Below, piece after piece: positions 5,600-5,840 of a stretch of DNA of 5,840 bases; within the stretch, counting starts at the first letter, position 1; each line of letters begins with the position of its first letter. The position numbers and the translations under genes are program-made. A model generated the notes under the pieces. The model worked only from the letters and a program-made list of their open reading frames with translations. It made no database searches and was not told the DNA's origin. The stretch comes from an uncultured Faecalibacterium sp. GTDB lineage: Bacteria > Bacillota > Clostridia > Oscillospirales > Ruminococcaceae. The stretch spans positions 1 to 5,840 of the forward strand of contig CAKTFD010000113.1 of the NCBI GenBank assembly GCA_934553285.1, given 5' to 3'.

Positions 5600-5640
5600 G
5601 GGATAGCGGAGCGTCTGCGGACGCTCCGCTATCCCATTTT
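5600..5640 (+). terminator. 16-bp perfect hairpin, probable end of the glycosyltransferase operon
   Basis: GGGATAGCGGAGCGTC (5600-5615) and its exact complement (5620-5635) flank a TGCG tetraloop. The stem is followed by A and four T (5637-5640). It lies 70 bases after the last stop codon. The T tract is short for an intrinsic terminator, but the stem is very stable and no gene follows. A repetitive palindrome or mRNA 3'-end stabiliser would look the same. Confidence 0.6.
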
Positions 5641-5657
5641 CACGGGAGGGGTCGTGG

Positions 5658-5727
5658 CCGGGAGCGGCAGCAGCCGCGCCTGCTTCCTGCGGAAGCGGCG
5701 GCGCTGCGGACAAGTGCTCGCTCCCGG
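5658..5727. repeat. Roughly 70-nt compound GC-rich hairpin
   Basis: Outer arms CCGGGAGCG (5658-5666) and CGCTCCCGG (5719-5727) pair over nine bases. Inside, GCAGC and GCCGC (5667-5677, one bulged A) pair with GCGGCGCTGC (5698-5707). At the tip GCTTCC (5682-5687) and GGAAGC (5691-5696) enclose TGC. Only a 3'-side gap (5708-5718) and a small internal loop are unpaired. No T tract follows, and no coding frame is supported. It may be a dispersed palindromic repeat or a structured RNA. Confidence 0.5.
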
Positions 5728-5760
5728 GGGGGGGAGCTGTCGCGCAGCGACTGAGGGGCT
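5728..5760. repeat. G-tract plus small hairpin, dispersed-repeat type
   Basis: After a run of nine G (5726-5734) comes AGCT, then GTCGC (5739-5743) and GCGAC (5747-5751) around GCA, then TGAGGGG. The pattern G-run, AGCTGTC, small stem, GACTGAGGGG resembles a repeat I recall as dispersed between genes in gut Clostridia. That resemblance is from memory and was not searched. Confidence 0.4.
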
Positions 5761-5769
5761 TTTAATGGA

Positions 5770-5831
5770 GAAGCGAAAAAAGCGTTAAAGCGATAGCGCC
5801 GACTGGCGCAGCGCTAGCTTTTTTGTGCTTC
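5770..5831. terminator. Long T-tailed inverted repeat, possible bidirectional terminator
   Basis: GAAGC (5770-5774) pairs with GCTTC (5827-5831), AAAAAAGC (5776-5783) with GCTTTTTT (5817-5824), and TAGCGC (5794-5799) with GCGCTA (5811-5816). Six A on the left and six T on the right of a GC-rich core give a U tract on either strand, the usual form of a terminator between converging genes. Nothing plus-strand is left to end here except leakage from the operon, so it may serve a minus-strand gene beyond the right edge or belong to the repeat cluster. Confidence 0.5.
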
Positions 5832-5840
5832 GACTTCTGC

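Noticed and set aside
1..5840. CRISPR array, rRNA, transposase or toxin-antitoxin genes
   Set aside because: No regularly spaced repeats, no rRNA-like sequence, and no frame with transposase or toxin motifs is visible on either strand.

Overview
The window looks like chromosomal DNA from a gut Clostridia species. The codons are GC-rich, the non-coding stretches are AT-rich, Shine-Dalgarno sites are strong AGGAGG types, and GTG and TTG starts occur. Protein content and style fit the Oscillospiraceae/Ruminococcaceae, perhaps Faecalibacterium, Subdoligranulum or Gemmiger. That placement is an inference from style and family; no marker gene is present.

Layout. Positions 1-407 hold no protein gene. 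On the minus strand there is a good sigma-A-type promoter (130-158) followed by the 5' half of a tRNA-Leu with anticodon CAA (106 down to about 64). The variable arm, T arm and 3' acceptor strand that should follow are missing and are replaced by AT-rich sequence with small repeats. On the plus strand a near-consensus promoter (323-352) drives a 191-residue protein made of one phosphoacceptor receiver domain and a short tail (408-983). Next is a secreted SpoIID-domain protein with its own extended -10 promoter and a TTG start (1101-2147). A third promoter, with a palindrome on its -10 box and a hairpin at the transcript start, leads a two-gene glycosyltransferase operon. The first gene is an 804-residue protein with two GT2 domains in tandem (2277-4691). 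The second is a 263-residue single-domain GT2 enzyme of the WbbL/rhamnosyltransferase type (4739-5530). The last 310 bases hold no gene but are packed with hairpins: a 16-bp perfect stem that probably ends the operon, a roughly 70-nt GC-rich compound hairpin, a small hairpin of a dispersed-repeat type, and a long T-tailed inverted repeat.

How the genes may work together. The SpoIID-domain protein is likely to act on cell-wall glycan outside the membrane. The two glycosyltransferase proteins probably build a surface polysaccharide at the inner face of the membrane. The receiver protein has no output domain and would have to signal through a partner. All four therefore could serve the cell envelope, but each of the first three transcription units has its own promoter, so only the two glycosyltransferase genes are clearly co-expressed. 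I see no clear new defence or mobile system. The most unusual items are the broken tRNA-Leu with an intact promoter, the structured leader of the glycosyltransferase operon, and the hairpin cluster at the right end.
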